Below, in pieces: positions 48,396-60,692 of a DNA stretch of 64,000 bases. The DNA comes from Halomonas sp. HL-48. GTDB taxonomy: Bacteria > Pseudomonadota > Gammaproteobacteria > Pseudomonadales > Halomonadaceae. The stretch is from assembly GCF_001314875.1 (NCBI RefSeq), contig NZ_LJZS01000003.1, positions 124,001-188,000 of the forward strand. The letters are read 5' to 3'. Both the position numbers and the translations under genes were made by a program. The notes beneath the pieces were generated by a model, which was given only the letters and a program-made list of their open reading frames with translations, was not told the origin of the DNA and ran no database searches. Each line of letters starts with the position of its first letter. Position 1 is the stretch's first letter.

Positions 48396-49052
48396 ATGAC
48401 CCCATTTAGCCTGATTGACGGGCAATTCGTGCCGTTTGTCATTGCCATTACGCTGCTGTCGATTACCCCGGGGGTCGATACGCTGCTGGTGATTCGCAAT
48501 ACCGCCCGGGGCGGGCTTCGTGATGGGGTGGCCACCAGCATGGCAATCTGTAGCGGGCTGTTTGTGCATGCCACCATCTCGGCGATGGGTATCTCGCTGA
48601 TCCTGCTGCAATCCGCCTGGGCGTTTCATACCTTGAAGCTTGTGGGGGCGGGTTATCTGATCTGGCTGGGCGTAGCGGGCCTGTTGGCGGCGCGGCGCGG
48701 CCAGCCGCTGCCGGTCAAGGGGGCGATGACCGATGCCGCCGCCGTTCCGCTTTGGCAGCCGCTCAAGGAGGGGTTCCTGTCCAATGTGCTCAACCCCAAG
48801 ACGGTGGTGTTTTACATGGCATTCCTGCCGCAGTTCATTGCCCCGAGCGACCCTGCGCTAGTCAAGTCGCTGTGGCTGGCGGGTGTGCACTTCGTGATTG
48901 CCAACATCTGGCAGATTGGCGTGGTACTGATGGTCGGCAGCGCCGGTAAATGGCTGGCCAGCGCACGTTTTGCGCAGACCCTCAATGCCATGACCGGCGC
49001 GGTATTGGTTGCGCTGGGAATACGACTGGCGTTCTCCCAGCGCCCGGTCTAG
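48396..49052 (+). CDS. LysE/RhtB family amino-acid exporter
   Basis: A 218-residue inner-membrane protein with about six hydrophobic segments. The RhtB signature TPGVDTLLVIRNTARGG near residue 24 and SNVLNPKTVVFYMAFLPQF near 130 are clear. Members export amino acids such as homoserine, threonine or leucine; the substrate here cannot be predicted. It is divergent from the cold-shock gene and convergent with the transglycosylase gene. Confidence 0.9.
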   Translation: MTPFSLIDGQFVPFVIAITLLSITPGVDTLLVIRNTARGGLRDGVATSMAICSGLFVHATISAMGISLILLQSAWAFHTLKLVGAGYLIWLGVAGLLAARRGQPLPVKGAMTDAAAVPLWQPLKEGFLSNVLNPKTVVFYMAFLPQFIAPSDPALVKSLWLAGVHFVIANIWQIGVVLMVGSAGKWLASARFAQTLNAMTGAVLVALGIRLAFSQRPV

Positions 49053-49102
49053 TGGCGCTTGATAGCCGCAGCGGTTGCCCGGGGAGATTAAGCTCGTCGG
49101 GG

Positions 49103-51037
49103 TCAATTGCGTGCGACCAGAGCGCCGTCGTAACGTACCTGCTTTTCGCCCTCGCTCAGGAGAGTGACACCGTCGCTTGAGCCGTTGGCAAGACTTTCAA
49201 AGATGGCCCGATAGCTGAGCACTGCCTGAACGTAGTCGCGGGTTTCGCGGTAGGGGATACGCTCCACAAACAGGTCAAAGGCCTCGATGTTATTGTCTCC
49301 AAGCCAGCGATCCACGCGCCCGGGGCCCGCGTTATAAGCGGCCGTCGCGGCTAGCCGATTGCCCTGGTAGCGCTGCAGCTTGTCGCGCAGGTAAGTGCTG
49401 CCCAGGCGAATGTTGAGCTCCGGGTTCAGCACGCCGTAGGGGCCAGGGTCGTCAAGCCCGATCTGACGACTGACCTGGGCGGCGGTACCCGGCATCAACT
49501 GCATCAGCCCGCGGGCGCCTGCCGGTGACAGGGCGCTGGCGTTATAGGCACTTTCACGGCGCGTGATGGCCATCAGCAGGTAAGGATCCACCCCGCTGAT
49601 GCGCCCCCAGTGGATGAAGTCATCGTGATAGGCCTGAGGAAAACGCCATTCGAGGGCATCCCACATGCCCGCCGCAATGGTGGTTTGCACCAGTTGGGCA
49701 TGCCAATCCTGCTCGGCGGCAAAGTCCGCCAGCGCTCGGGCGTCTTCGGTGGATGCCTGCTGAACGGCATGCAGCCACTCGCTATTGGCCAGGCCGTCTT
49801 CGCCGATGCGCATCAACGCCTGGGTGCGCTGTACCACCGGCAGCTCTGCGATGCGCTGGCGCGAGGCGTCATCGAAATAGAAACGTTCATTGTTGAGTGC
49901 CAATGGCTGGCCCAGGCGTTCCGCGGCGGCAAAGCCGTAAAAACTGCGTTCACCGGCGGCCTGCTGGAAATGCGTTTCCGCGGCGGCCTGGTTACCTAGC
50001 TGGTCGTTGGCGCGGGCAAGCCAGTATTGCCAGCGAGCGTCCTGTTGCTGGTTGCTGGGCATCTGGGTAATCCACTGACGTACGCCCTCCCACTGGCGCT
50101 CTTGAAGCGCGCGACGAACGCGTAGTTCAAACACCCGCTCGCTTTCGAGCCCGGGGAGTACGCTGTCCACCCAGGCCATCGAATTGGGGACTTCATCGAC
50201 CAGCACGGAGTAGGCCAGCGCTTCCTCGATTTGCTGCTGGTCACTGGGCAGCAGACTCAAGCGATCATCCAGGGTGCGCCAATAGGCGAGGGCCTGCGAG
50301 GTGTCTTCCTCGATGAGGCGCTGCATCGCCGCTTGATAAAAGCGTGCGGTCGCCGCGCATTCTGGGCCCAGGCAGGTGGGTGAGCTCAGCAGTGCCTTGG
50401 GGTCAGTGTCCACCGTTTCATAGGTATCGATGGCGGTCTGCCAGCTGCCGCTCAGTTGATCACTCAGGTGCTCGGCCAGCCGTGTACTGCCCGCCTGCCA
50501 GGCGAGCATCTGGCGATCCCAGATCGCTTCATCGTCGATGGTGCCGTTGGCTCGCAAGCGCTTGAACAGGTCATCGCAAGCGCCGGGTTGCGACTGTGCC
50601 ACCTTCCACAGACGCAGGCCCGCTTCCGCCGCTTGCTGCGGGTCGCTATCAAAGTGAGCAGTGTGGTAATGGCACTGCCGAGCGACGCCGCTGGGCTCGC
50701 CGTCGCTGACCGCGCGAACATCGGCGTATTGCTCGGCGTCACCGTATTGTTCGATCGCCTGGCCGCGCAGCCAATCACCCAGCGGCGAATCGCGGTGGGC
50801 ATCGGCGTAGCGATTGACCGTGTCGGGGGACAGGTCCGGTAGCTGGTTACGCAGGCGATGGTAGGTGACATAACCGCTTAGCGGATGGTCCTCGATCTCG
50901 GCCATGTCGATGCGGTCCCACTGCTTGTTGCGCGCGGCCTCGAGGGCGTCGCGCAATGCGCTGTCGCTGGCAGCCCAGGACAGGCTCGGCAGGCAGGCCA
51001 TAAAAGCGATTGATAATACGCGGGCGGTACGGGGCAT
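49103..51037 (-). CDS. slt: Soluble lytic murein transglycosylase (Slt70 type)
   Basis: A periplasmic enzyme that cleaves glycan strands to 1,6-anhydromuropeptides. The 644-residue protein has a signal peptide (cleavage after SWA near residue 22), a long helical superhelix domain (about 25-470), and a C-terminal lysozyme-like domain. That domain contains the catalytic glutamate in RRESAYNASALSPAGARG, GLMQLMPGTA, and the substrate motif AAYNAGPGRV. Size and layout match E. coli Slt70. Confidence 0.94.
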   Translation of the reverse strand: MPRTARVLSIAFMACLPSLSWAASDSALRDALEAARNKQWDRIDMAEIEDHPLSGYVTYHRLRNQLPDLSPDTVNRYADAHRDSPLGDWLRGQAIEQYGDAEQYADVRAVSDGEPSGVARQCHYHTAHFDSDPQQAAEAGLRLWKVAQSQPGACDDLFKRLRANGTIDDEAIWDRQMLAWQAGSTRLAEHLSDQLSGSWQTAIDTYETVDTDPKALLSSPTCLGPECAATARFYQAAMQRLIEEDTSQALAYWRTLDDRLSLLPSDQQQIEEALAYSVLVDEVPNSMAWVDSVLPGLESERVFELRVRRALQERQWEGVRQWITQMPSNQQQDARWQYWLARANDQLGNQAAAETHFQQAAGERSFYGFAAAERLGQPLALNNERFYFDDASRQRIAELPVVQRTQALMRIGEDGLANSEWLHAVQQASTEDARALADFAAEQDWHAQLVQTTIAAGMWDALEWRFPQAYHDDFIHWGRISGVDPYLLMAITRRESAYNASALSPAGARGLMQLMPGTAAQVSRQIGLDDPGPYGVLNPELNIRLGSTYLRDKLQRYQGNRLAATAAYNAGPGRVDRWLGDNNIEAFDLFVERIPYRETRDYVQAVLSYRAIFESLANGSSDGVTLLSEGEKQVRYDGALVARN

Positions 51038-51134
51038 GATGCTTCCTCGCTACGGCGTTCGGCCACCTGGGTAGAATGAACTATGCTAACGCGAAAGGTT
51101 CTGACAACCGAACGCCTTAGAGGATTCACTACTG

Positions 51135-51482
51135 ATGGCTCCATTATCCACGTGGTGGTTGCTACGTCGACTTAAATCCCGTGCCTGGGCAGTCAAACGC
51201 ATTTTCCGGGCCTTGAAACTGTTTCTACCGATGACCCGCGATGTGATCAAGGGGCGTTTTCGCCCGGTGCCCTGGTCGGCCTTTGCGCTGATGGCGGTGG
51301 CGCTGTTTTATCTGGTGCTGCCGTTTGACCTGATCCCTGATTTTCTGATGTTGATCGGCGTGGTTGACGATGTCGTGATCGTCGGGTGGTTGCTCAACCG
51401 CATCGACCGGCGGCTGGCGGGGTATCGCGCCTGGAAATACCCCGATAACGAGTCGGCGCCTTCCTCGCCACCTGCCGCTTGA
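51135..51482 (+). CDS. DUF1232 (YkvA family) small membrane protein
   Basis: A 115-residue protein with one clear hydrophobic segment (about residues 48-72) and the DUF1232 signature [15 protein letters not shown]. The N-terminus is strongly basic, suggesting it lies on the cytoplasmic side. Members occur widely in bacteria without a defined role. It is divergent from slt and 100 bases upstream of htpG, on the same strand. The ATG at 51135 fits the domain start. Confidence 0.85.
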   Translation: MAPLSTWWLLRRLKSRAWAVKRIFRALKLFLPMTRDVIKGRFRPVPWSAFALMAVALFYLVLPFDLIPDFLMLIGVVDDVVIVGWLLNRIDRRLAGYRAWKYPDNESAPSSPPAA

Positions 51483-51582
51483 AAAATCATCCCTCAGCCC
51501 CATATCTCGTTCACACCTGATTTTATGCCTTTGCCAGCATGGCAGGGCGTCTTATGTAACGAGATCAACGAGGGCTAAGCGC

Positions 51583-53487
51583 ATGTCCAATACGAACCAC
51601 GAAGAAACCCTTGGCTTTCAGACGGAGGTTAAGCAGCTATTGAATCTGATGATTCACTCGCTGTACTCCAACCGGGAGATTTTCCTGCGCGAGCTGATTT
51701 CCAACGCCGCCGATGCCTGCGACAAGCTACGCTACGCGGCGCTGGACAACGATGCCCTTTACGAAGGTGATAGCGAACTGCGGGTCGAGATCGAACACGA
51801 CGCCGAAGCGGGCACGGTGACCCTGCGCGACAACGGCATCGGCATGAACCGCGACGATGTGATTGCCAACCTCGGTACCATTGCGCGCAGCGGCACCTCA
51901 GAGTTCCTCAAACAGCTGTCCGGCGAGCAGCAGAAAGACGCCAAGTTGATCGGTCAGTTTGGGGTCGGCTTCTACTCCAGCTTCATCGTCGCCGATGAGG
52001 TCACGGTGCGTACGCGTAAAGCGGGAGAAGACGCCAGCAACGGCGTCGAGTGGCGCTCCAAGGGCGAGGGTGAATTTACCGTTGCCGATATCGACCGCGA
52101 GCAGCACGGCACCGAAATCATCCTGCACCTCAAGGACGATGCCAAGGAATTTGCCGACGATTTCCGTCTGCAGAATCTGGTACGCAAGTACTCGGACCAT
52201 ATCGAGGTGCCGGTACGCATGCCCAAGACCGAAACCGCCAAGGACGACGAGGGTAATCCGGTCGAAGGCAGCGAAGTTACCACCTGGGAAACCGTCAACG
52301 AAGCCACGGCGCTTTGGGTGCGCCCCAAGAGCGAGATTTCCGACGACGAGTACAAGGCGTTCTACAAGCATGTCGCCCACGACTTCAGCGACCCGCTGAC
52401 CTGGAGCCACCACAAGGTGGAAGGCAAGCTGGAATATACCAGCCTGCTGTACGTGCCCGGTCGCGCGCCCTTCGATATGTTTGACCGCGACGGCGCCCGT
52501 GGGGTGAAGCTTTACGTCCAGCGCGTCTTCATCATGGACGACGCCGAGCAGTTCCTGCCGCTTTACCTGCGCTTTATCAAAGGGGTGCTGGATACCCGCG
52601 ACCTGTCGCTCAACGTCTCCCGCGAGCTTCTCCAGCAGGATCCCAAGGTCGACAAGATCAAGGGCGCCCTGACCAAGCGCGCGCTGGATATGCTCAAGAA
52701 GCTGTCCAAAGACACCGAGCAGTATCAGACCTTCTGGAACACCTTCGGCAGCGTGCTCAAGGAAGGCCCGGGGGAAGACTTCGCCAACCGCGAGAAAGTC
52801 GCCGGCCTGCTGCGCTTTGCTTCAACGCACACCGATACGGCCGCGCAGGAGCATTCGCTTGCCGACTACGTCGGGCGCATGAAAGAAGGCCAGCAGAAAA
52901 TCTATTACGTGGTGGCCGACAGCTTCAATGCCGCCAAGCATAGCCCCCACCTGGAAATCTTCCGCAAGAAAGGCATCGAGGTGCTGCTGCTTTCCGACCG
53001 CATTGACGAGTGGCTGATGAGCCACCTGACCGAGTTCGACGGCAAGTCGTTTGCGGACGTGGCCAAAGGCGAGCTCGACCTTGGCGATGTGGAAGACGAA
53101 GCCGAGAAAAAAGAGCAGGAAGAAACCGCCAAGGCCAAGGAATCGCTGGTCAAGCGGGTCAAGGAGGCGTTGGGCGAAGGCGTGCAGGACGTCAAGGTCA
53201 CCCATCGTCTTACCGACTCGCCGGCCTGTGTCGTGTTGCCGGAGCATGAAATGGGCTACCAGATGCGTCGCATCATGGAAGCAGCAGGGCAGCCGCTACC
53301 TGAGGTGAAGCCGATACTCGAGCTGAACCCCAGCCACTCGCTGGTAGCGCGCCTGGAAAGCGCCGACGACAGCCTGTTTGCCGATTTGGCCCATATCCTG
53401 CTGGACCAGGCAATTATCGCCGAAGGTGGCCACCTGGATGACCCGGCGGCTTACGTGAAGCGTCTCAACGGCGTATTGGCAGCGTAA
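51583..53487 (+). CDS. htpG: Hsp90-family chaperone HtpG
   Basis: An ATP-dependent cytosolic chaperone. The 634-residue protein has the GHKL N-domain ([30 protein letters not shown]), the middle domain and the C-terminal dimerisation domain. It lacks the eukaryotic charged linker and C-terminal MEEVD. An acidic/Lys-rich stretch near residues 500-525 is notable but usual for the family. Heat-shock promoter elements were not recognised in the 100 bases upstream. Confidence 0.97.
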   Translation: MSNTNHEETLGFQTEVKQLLNLMIHSLYSNREIFLRELISNAADACDKLRYAALDNDALYEGDSELRVEIEHDAEAGTVTLRDNGIGMNRDDVIANLGTIARSGTSEFLKQLSGEQQKDAKLIGQFGVGFYSSFIVADEVTVRTRKAGEDASNGVEWRSKGEGEFTVADIDREQHGTEIILHLKDDAKEFADDFRLQNLVRKYSDHIEVPVRMPKTETAKDDEGNPVEGSEVTTWETVNEATALWVRPKSEISDDEYKAFYKHVAHDFSDPLTWSHHKVEGKLEYTSLLYVPGRAPFDMFDRDGARGVKLYVQRVFIMDDAEQFLPLYLRFIKGVLDTRDLSLNVSRELLQQDPKVDKIKGALTKRALDMLKKLSKDTEQYQTFWNTFGSVLKEGPGEDFANREKVAGLLRFASTHTDTAAQEHSLADYVGRMKEGQQKIYYVVADSFNAAKHSPHLEIFRKKGIEVLLLSDRIDEWLMSHLTEFDGKSFADVAKGELDLGDVEDEAEKKEQEETAKAKESLVKRVKEALGEGVQDVKVTHRLTDSPACVVLPEHEMGYQMRRIMEAAGQPLPEVKPILELNPSHSLVARLESADDSLFADLAHILLDQAIIAEGGHLDDPAAYVKRLNGVLAA

Positions 53488-53506
53488 CGCTTGCTCGCTT
53501 GTGTAC

Positions 53507-53547
53507 AACGGCCCCTTGGGAGTGACCCAGGCGGGCCGTTTGTTTTT
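53507..53547 (+). terminator. Rho-independent terminator after htpG
   Basis: AACGGCCC (53507-53514) pairs with GGGCCGTT (53533-53540), with an inner GGG/CCC pairing, and TGTTTTT follows. It isolates htpG from gpsA. Confidence 0.75.
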
Positions 53548-53588
53548 GTCGTACCCTTAACTCTTTGTTAATAAATTCCAGGAAACCC

Positions 53589-54656
53589 ATGGCTGAGCAG
53601 CAGATTCATGTCGCCGTGCTAGGCGGCGGTAGTTTTGGTACCGCCCTGGCCAGCATTGCCGCCGACAATGGCGCTCAGGTGCGCCAATGGATGCGCGACG
53701 AGGCGCTGGTGGAGCAGATCAATCGGGAGCGCCGCAACGGTCGCTACCTGCCGAACTATCCTATTAACCCTGCCGTCCAGGCGTCTACCGACCTTGAAAC
53801 GGTGCTGCACGACGCGGAGCTGGTGCTGATTGCGATTCCGTCCAAGGCGTTTCGCAGCGTTGTTCAGGCCGCCAAACCCTGGTTAAAGCCTGAGCAGATT
53901 CTGGTTAGCACGACCAAAGGGATCGAGCAGGACGGCTTTCTGTTGATGAGTCAGGTGCTCGAACAGGAAACCGGGTTTGCGCATATCGGGGTGATAGCCG
54001 GCCCTAATCTTGCTTCGGAGATTGCCGATAAGCAGCTTACCGCCACGGTGATTGCCAGTGCGGATGCGTTGACCCGTACGCGGGTTCAGCAGGCGCTGGG
54101 CTGCCGCTACTTTCGCGTTTACGCAAGCAACGACCGCCACGGGGTGGAGCTTGGCGGAGCGCTCAAGAATATCTACGCGATTGCCGCCGGCATGGCGGCC
54201 GCGCTGGGCATGGGCGAAAATACCCGCAGCATGCTGATGACCCGGGCGCTGGCGGAAATGAGCCGCTTTGCCGTCGCCCAGGGGGCCAACCCCATGACGT
54301 TTCTGGGGCTTGCCGGGGTGGGGGATCTGATCGTCACCTGTTCGTCGGACCTGTCGCGCAACTACCGCGTAGGCTTTGCGATCGGCGAGGGCCGCACCCT
54401 TGAGGAAGCCGTGGATGCCCTCGGGCAGGTGGCCGAAGGCGTCAACACCGTCAGGCTGGTCTGCACCAAGGCGGCCGAGATTGGCGTGTACATGCCGCTG
54501 GCCGAAGGGCTTTATCACGTGCTGTTCGACGGCGTGCCGCCACAGGACATGGCGAAGACGCTGATGATGGGTGAGCAAAGCAGTGACGTCGAGTTCATCC
54601 TCCCTCGGGAAGACGTTCAGCAAGCTCATCGGGAAACAGGAGGCTGGCATGACTGA
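53589..54656 (+). CDS. gpsA: Glycerol-3-phosphate dehydrogenase [NAD(P)+]
   Basis: Reduces dihydroxyacetone phosphate to sn-glycerol-3-phosphate for phospholipid synthesis. The 355-residue protein has the nucleotide-binding loop [10 protein letters not shown] near residue 12, the catalytic region [19 protein letters not shown] near 195 and a C-terminal helical domain. AGGA precedes the ATG at 53589; the frame is open 8 codons earlier without such a site. It overlaps sixA by 8 bases. Confidence 0.96.
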   Translation: MAEQQIHVAVLGGGSFGTALASIAADNGAQVRQWMRDEALVEQINRERRNGRYLPNYPINPAVQASTDLETVLHDAELVLIAIPSKAFRSVVQAAKPWLKPEQILVSTTKGIEQDGFLLMSQVLEQETGFAHIGVIAGPNLASEIADKQLTATVIASADALTRTRVQQALGCRYFRVYASNDRHGVELGGALKNIYAIAAGMAAALGMGENTRSMLMTRALAEMSRFAVAQGANPMTFLGLAGVGDLIVTCSSDLSRNYRVGFAIGEGRTLEEAVDALGQVAEGVNTVRLVCTKAAEIGVYMPLAEGLYHVLFDGVPPQDMAKTLMMGEQSSDVEFILPREDVQQAHRETGGWHD

Positions 54657-55140
54657 TCAAGCGCAGCGACTCTGGCTGATGCGCCACGGCGAAGCGGGCC
54701 CCGGCCGCCCCGATGACCAGCGCACGCTGACGCCGCAGGGCGAGCAGGAAGTCGCCAAGGTAGCGGACTGGCTCGCCACGCATTACACGGCCCAGGGGTG
54801 GCCGACGCCGAGGCTGCTGGCAAGCCCCTTTCGTCGCGCACAGCAATCGGCTGCACGGCTTGCCCAGGCGCTTGCCGTGCCGGTGGAGACGCTGCCGCTG
54901 ATCACCCCCGATGATCCACCCGAGGCGGTGGTTGAGTGGCTGCTCGAGCAAGCCGATGCGCAATTGATTCTGGTCAGCCACATGCCCCTGGTGGGCGCGC
55001 TCACCGAAATCCTGGTGGAAGGCCGCTCCGCCCGCGGCATTGGGTTTCCCACCGCGGGCCTTGCCGAGCTAACCGCGCCGGTGTGGGCAAAAGGCTGCGC
55101 CCAGCTGCAACGCTTTGTGCATCCTGGGCAATTGACGTAA
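54649..55140 (+). CDS. sixA: Phosphohistidine phosphatase SixA
   Basis: A histidine-phosphatase-superfamily enzyme that in E. coli removes phosphate from phosphohistidine on carrier proteins such as NPr. The 163-residue protein has the RHG catalytic motif ([10 protein letters not shown] near residue 10) and the second histidine in LVSHMPLVG. The ATG at 54649 follows AGGAGG and lies inside the gpsA 3' end, so the two genes are translationally coupled. Confidence 0.92.
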   Translation: MTDQAQRLWLMRHGEAGPGRPDDQRTLTPQGEQEVAKVADWLATHYTAQGWPTPRLLASPFRRAQQSAARLAQALAVPVETLPLITPDDPPEAVVEWLLEQADAQLILVSHMPLVGALTEILVEGRSARGIGFPTAGLAELTAPVWAKGCAQLQRFVHPGQLT

Positions 55141-55146
55141 CGAAAA

Positions 55147-55172
55147 AAAACGGCCGCAGGCGCGGCCGTTTT
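55147..55172. terminator. Bidirectional terminator between sixA and gatB
   Basis: AAAACGGCCGC (55147-55157) and GCGGCCGTTTT (55162-55172) form an 11-bp stem with a 4-base loop. The A/T flanks supply a T-run on each strand, so it can end both convergent transcripts. Confidence 0.85.
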
Positions 55173-55190
55173 AGGTTGGCAAGGTAGCGC

Positions 55191-56645
55191 CTAGAGCAGC
55201 GCATCCAGCTTGTCTTTCAACAGGCCATTGACCTGCTGAGGATTGGCGGTCCCCCGCGAGGCCTTCATGACCTGGCCGACGAAGTAACCAATCATCTTGC
55301 CGCGCTTTTCGGGCTCGGCGTCGCGATACTGCGCGACCTGGGCGGGGCTGTCGGCAATCACCTGATCGATCATCGCTTCAATGGCGCCGGTGTCGGTGAC
55401 CTGCTTGAGGCCTTTCGCCTCGATGACCGCATCGGCACTGTCGCCCTCACCGTGCCACAGTGCCTGGAAGACCTGCTTGGCGGCTTTGCCGTTGATGGTA
55501 TCGTCAAGCACGCGCTGGACCAGCTCACCCAACTGCACGGCCGAGACCGGGCTGTCGACGATGCTCAGGCTTTCGCGGTTGAGTGCGCCCGAGAGCTCGC
55601 CCTGGACCCAGTTGGCCGCCTGCTTGGCATCGCCACACACGCGATGGACTTCCTCGAAATATTCGGCCATGTCGCGGCTGGCGGAAAGCACCGCGGCGTC
55701 GTAGGCTGATAAGCCCAGCGCGTGCTGGAAACGTTCGCGCTTGTCGGCGGGCAGTTCGGGCAGCTGACTGCGCAGATGGTCCAGGTAGGCCTGGTCGAGG
55801 ACTACCGGCAGCAGGTCGGGGCAGGGGAAGTAGCGGTAGTCGTTGGCTTCTTCCTTGGTGCGCATGCTGCGCGTCTCGTCGCGCTCGGGGTCGAACAGGC
55901 GGGTTTCCTGGATCACCGTACCGCCGTCTTCGATCAACTCGATCTGCCGTTCGACTTCAAAGGCAATGGCTTTTTCCACAAAGCGGAACGAATTGACGTT
56001 CTTGATCTCGGCCCGGGTACCGAAGGTTTCCTGGCCCTTGGGGCGCACCGAGACGTTGACGTCGCAGCGCATCGAGCCTTCGGCCATGTTGCCGTCGGAA
56101 ATGCCCAGGTAGGTGACGATCGAATGGATCGCCTTGAGGTAGGCCGCCGCTTCCTTGGCGCTGCGCATATCCGGTTCGGAAACGATCTCCAGCAGCGGCG
56201 TGCCGGCGCGGTTGAGGTCAATGCCGGTCATGCCGTGGAAGTCTTCGTGTAGCGATTTTCCGGCATCTTCCTCCAGGTGGGCATGGTGGATGCGGATCCG
56301 CTTGGTGGTGTCGTCGTCCAGGGTAATCTCCACCTCGCCGGGACCGACGATGGGGTGATACATCTGGCTGGTCTGGTAACCCTTGGGCAAATCCGGGTAG
56401 AAGTAGTTCTTGCGATCAAACACCGATACTTCAGCGATGTCGGCGTGCACCGCCAGGCCAAACTGCACCGCCATGGCCACCGCCTGCTCGTTGAGCACCG
56501 GCAGCACACCGGGTAGACCCAGATCGACCGCGCATGCCTGGCTGTTTGGCTCAGCGCCAAACGCTGTCGAGGCGCCGGAAAAAATCTTCGAGTGGGTGGC
56601 GAGCTGAACGTGGACTTCAAGCCCAATCACGGTTTCCCATTGCAT
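55191..56645 (-). CDS. gatB: Asp/Glu-tRNA amidotransferase subunit B
   Basis: The kinase and tRNA-binding subunit of the GatCAB complex, which makes Gln-tRNA(Gln) and/or Asn-tRNA(Asn) from misacylated precursors. The 484-residue protein begins [15 protein letters not shown] and holds [14 protein letters not shown] and [15 protein letters not shown]. The YqeY-like tail domain is present after about residue 420. GAGGAG lies upstream, and the ATG overlaps the gatA stop by 1 base. Confidence 0.97.
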   Translation of the reverse strand: MQWETVIGLEVHVQLATHSKIFSGASTAFGAEPNSQACAVDLGLPGVLPVLNEQAVAMAVQFGLAVHADIAEVSVFDRKNYFYPDLPKGYQTSQMYHPIVGPGEVEITLDDDTTKRIRIHHAHLEEDAGKSLHEDFHGMTGIDLNRAGTPLLEIVSEPDMRSAKEAAAYLKAIHSIVTYLGISDGNMAEGSMRCDVNVSVRPKGQETFGTRAEIKNVNSFRFVEKAIAFEVERQIELIEDGGTVIQETRLFDPERDETRSMRTKEEANDYRYFPCPDLLPVVLDQAYLDHLRSQLPELPADKRERFQHALGLSAYDAAVLSASRDMAEYFEEVHRVCGDAKQAANWVQGELSGALNRESLSIVDSPVSAVQLGELVQRVLDDTINGKAAKQVFQALWHGEGDSADAVIEAKGLKQVTDTGAIEAMIDQVIADSPAQVAQYRDAEPEKRGKMIGYFVGQVMKASRGTANPQQVNGLLKDKLDALL

Positions 56646-58105
56646 CAGGCGCTCTCCTCGACAAAAGCAGGACGTTGTGTGTGCCAATCAGTGGCTTGCT
56701 GGAACTGGTGGGCGACATTCAACAGTTGGGCCTCGGCGAAGTGGGTACCGAGAATTTGCAGGCCGATCGGGCGGCCACCGGCGAAGCCGGCCGGTACGCT
56801 GATGCCGGGGATGCCCGCTAGGTTCACCGCGATGGTATAGATGTCCTGCAGGTACATAGAGACCGGGTCCTTCTTGGCACCCAGGTCGAAGGCCGGCGTC
56901 GGCGAGGCGGGGCCCATCAGCACGTCGACGTCTTCAAAGGCGTCCAGGAAGTCCTGACGAATCAGACGGCGAACTTTCTGTGCCTTGGTGTAGTAGGCGT
57001 CAAAGAAGCCTTCCGACAGCGTGTGGGTGCCAATCAGGATGCGGCGCTGGACTTCCTCGCCGAATCCTTCGGCCCGCGAACGCTTGTAAAGATCGATCAG
57101 GTCGCTTGGGTTCTCGCAGCGGTGACCGAAACGCACGCCATCAAAACGCGACAGGTTGGAGGACGCCTCGGCCGGGGCGATTACGTAATACGCGGGGATG
57201 GCGTAGTGGGTATGCGGCAGGCTGACCTCGCGCACCGTCGCGCCCATCGATTCGTAGACGCTGACCGCTTCACGGACGGCCTTTTCGACCTCGGAGTCGA
57301 GGCCGTCGCCGAAGTACTCCTTGGGCAGGCCGATTTTTAGCCCCGAGAGCGGCGCGTTGAGCGTTTCCGCGTAGTCGGGCACGCCACGGGCCACGCTGGT
57401 GGAATCACGCACGTCGTGACCGGCCATGACGTTAAGCAGGTGCGCGCAGTCGGAGGCCGAGCGCGCCATGGGGCCCGCCTGATCAAGGCTTGAGGCGTAG
57501 GCGATCATGCCGTAGCGCGACACGCGGCCATAGGTGGGCTTGAGGCCGGTAATCCCGCAGAACGCGGCCGGCTGGCGAATCGAGCCACCGGTGTCGGTGC
57601 CCAGTGCCGCTGGCGCCAGGCCTGCGGCCACCGCTGCCGCGCTGCCGCCAGAGCTGCCCCCGGGCACTGCGCTTAGGTCCCAGGGGTTCTTTACCGGGCC
57701 GTAGTAGCTGTTTTCATTGGAAGAGCCCATGGCGAACTCGTCCATGTTGGTCTTGCCAAGACTGACGGTGCCCGCGGCTTTGAGCTTTTCCACCACGGTG
57801 GCGTCGTAAGGCGCCGTGAAGTTGTCCAGCATCCTGGAGCCACAGCTGGTTTTAACTCCCTGGGTGCAAAAAATATCCTTCAGGGCAAGCGGCAGACCGG
57901 TCAGCCATCCGGCGTTGCCCTTGGCGCGCGCCTGATCGGCGGCGTCGGCCTGGGCTTGGGCCTGCTCGGCGGTCACGGTGATAAAGCTGTTCAGCGTGGA
58001 ATCGGCCTGCCGGATGCGTTGCAGGTAGTGGTCGGTCAGCTCGCGGCTGGACAGCTCACCGCTGTCGAGGGCCTTGGCGAGTTCCGTCAGTGTCTTGTCG
58101 TGCAT
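56645..58105 (-). CDS. gatA: Asp/Glu-tRNA amidotransferase subunit A
   Basis: The glutaminase subunit of GatCAB that supplies ammonia. The 486-residue amidase-signature protein has the catalytic Lys in [10 protein letters not shown] near residue 78, the [12 protein letters not shown] loop and the nucleophile serine in [11 protein letters not shown]. It is a paralogue of the allophanate hydrolase in this window, but without the C-terminal allophanate domain. It is separated from gatC by 63 bases. Confidence 0.97.
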   Translation of the reverse strand: MHDKTLTELAKALDSGELSSRELTDHYLQRIRQADSTLNSFITVTAEQAQAQADAADQARAKGNAGWLTGLPLALKDIFCTQGVKTSCGSRMLDNFTAPYDATVVEKLKAAGTVSLGKTNMDEFAMGSSNENSYYGPVKNPWDLSAVPGGSSGGSAAAVAAGLAPAALGTDTGGSIRQPAAFCGITGLKPTYGRVSRYGMIAYASSLDQAGPMARSASDCAHLLNVMAGHDVRDSTSVARGVPDYAETLNAPLSGLKIGLPKEYFGDGLDSEVEKAVREAVSVYESMGATVREVSLPHTHYAIPAYYVIAPAEASSNLSRFDGVRFGHRCENPSDLIDLYKRSRAEGFGEEVQRRILIGTHTLSEGFFDAYYTKAQKVRRLIRQDFLDAFEDVDVLMGPASPTPAFDLGAKKDPVSMYLQDIYTIAVNLAGIPGISVPAGFAGGRPIGLQILGTHFAEAQLLNVAHQFQQATDWHTQRPAFVEESA

Positions 58106-58168
58106 GACCTGAGAGCTCCGTTCGAAGCGAAAAAAAAGTGAAAAGACGTCGAGGGTGGCAGCGTCAGG

Positions 58169-58456
58169 TTACTCGACCACGCGCGGCACGAGATAAAGGC
58201 CGTTTTCCACCGCCGGCGCGCAGCGCTGAAAGGTATCGCGCTGATTGATTTCGGTGACCTCGTCGGCACGCAGACGCTGAGTAGCATCGAGCGGGTGGGC
58301 CAGCGGCGCCACGCCATCGGTATTGACGCCTTGCAGCTGGTCAACCATATCCAGGATCCGGCTCAGGTCTTCGACGAAGTCGCTGGCTTGGTCATCGCTG
58401 ACGGCGAGTCGGGCCAGATGGGCGGCCCGGCGTACATGGGAGTCTTCAAGCGCCAT
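58169..58456 (-). CDS. gatC: Asp/Glu-tRNA amidotransferase subunit C
   Basis: A 95-residue structural subunit that wraps around GatA and links it to GatB. It has the family pattern [17 protein letters not shown] near residue 6 and an acidic middle. The ATG at 58456 is the family start; 15 further in-frame codons upstream do not look homologous. It is the first gene of gatCAB, divergent from mreB. Confidence 0.95.
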   Translation of the reverse strand: MALEDSHVRRAAHLARLAVSDDQASDFVEDLSRILDMVDQLQGVNTDGVAPLAHPLDATQRLRADEVTEINQRDTFQRCAPAVENGLYLVPRVVE

Positions 58457-58673
58457 GATCGGAAATTCCTCGCGAAGGTGATGGAACATATCCCGCGTCA
58501 CGCGGTATACAGTCAGTCATCTTGTTAACGTCTTGTGTTGTAGACGTGGAAAATAGCCGCAAAAGGTACCACATCTTGGCGCGAACGGGCAGTGTTAGAC
58601 GCGACTCGTGCTTGCTGCCAGGGGGTTGCGGTGATACCGTTTGCATCCGCACAGGGTTCCCAGTCTGCACTAG

Positions 58674-59723
<1,050 letters not shown>

Positions 59724-59747
59724 TCGCAGCGGTTAAGCGCGGGGGAT

Positions 59748-60692
59748 TTGCCTATCAAACCGCTGTTTTCGCACGGCCCTTTGCCAGGATATCGGCTTTT
59801 TTTCTGTGTGCTGATCGCCAGCGCGCTGATGTTCGTCGATCAGCGTTTCACGCGGATGGAAAATGTGCGTGCCCAGATGTCGATGGTGGTAGCCCCTATC
59901 CAATGGGTGGTGGGCGTCCCCAGCCGGTTTCTGGACTGGGGGTCGTTGGCATTTTCAGATCAGCAAGCGCTCGTTGACGAGAATCAGCGTTTGCGCGAAC
60001 AAATTCTGACGCTATCCCACCGGGGTCAGCAGATGGAGAACCTGACCAAGGAAAACGCTGAATTACGCCAGTTGCTTGACGCGGCTGAACAGCGTGATAT
60101 TCCCTCCATGACCGCTGAGCTGCTGTCCCTCGACAATGATCCCTTCAGTCATCAAATGGTGGTTGACCGGGGTCACCGTCATGGGGCTTATGTAGGCCAG
60201 CCGGTGATCGATGCAACGGGGCTGGTCGGTCAGGTAACAGCGGTGTCGGCCTACTCGAGTCGCGTGCTGTTGCTGGCCGATGCCAGCCATGCCTTGCCCG
60301 TCCAGGTCAGTCGCAACGGGCTGCGCTTTATTGTTCAGGGGGCGGGCCGCTATGGTCGGGTTAACGTCCTGCACGTGCCCAACACGGCGGATATTCGTGA
60401 GGGCGATCTGCTGACCACCTCGGGGCTGGCAGGAAGATTTCCGCCGGGCTACCCCGTTGCCCGCGTCACCGAGGTTGACCATGACCCGGGCCAGCCATTT
60501 GCCAAGGTAACGGCAGAACCTATGGCGCAGTTGAAACGTTCGCGTCATTTCCTGTTACTTTCGCCGCCGCCGCAGGTATCGCCTGACGAGCAACAGTGGG
60601 ACGACACCCTGCGGGTCTCGGTGGACGCGTTACGCAGTGTCCATCAGGTGGTCAACCCCGACGATACATCGTTCTCCCAGGAGGTGCCCTGA
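59748..60692 (+). CDS. mreC: Rod-shape-determining protein MreC
   Basis: A bitopic membrane protein that couples MreB to PBP2/RodA in the elongasome. The 314-residue protein has one N-terminal transmembrane segment (about residues 15-31), a coiled coil (about 75-112) and a beta-rich periplasmic domain. The start is a TTG at 59748, 24 bases after mreB and preceded by a G-rich ribosome site; no ATG aligns better. The C-terminal tail is Asp/Pro-rich. Confidence 0.94.
   Translation: MPIKPLFSHGPLPGYRLFFCVLIASALMFVDQRFTRMENVRAQMSMVVAPIQWVVGVPSRFLDWGSLAFSDQQALVDENQRLREQILTLSHRGQQMENLTKENAELRQLLDAAEQRDIPSMTAELLSLDNDPFSHQMVVDRGHRHGAYVGQPVIDATGLVGQVTAVSAYSSRVLLLADASHALPVQVSRNGLRFIVQGAGRYGRVNVLHVPNTADIREGDLLTTSGLAGRFPPGYPVARVTEVDHDPGQPFAKVTAEPMAQLKRSRHFLLLSPPPQVSPDEQQWDDTLRVSVDALRSVHQVVNPDDTSFSQEVP

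Noticed and set aside
51483..51582. Heat-shock (sigma-32) promoter before htpG
   Set aside because: No convincing -35/-10 pair of that class could be read in the 100 bases upstream.
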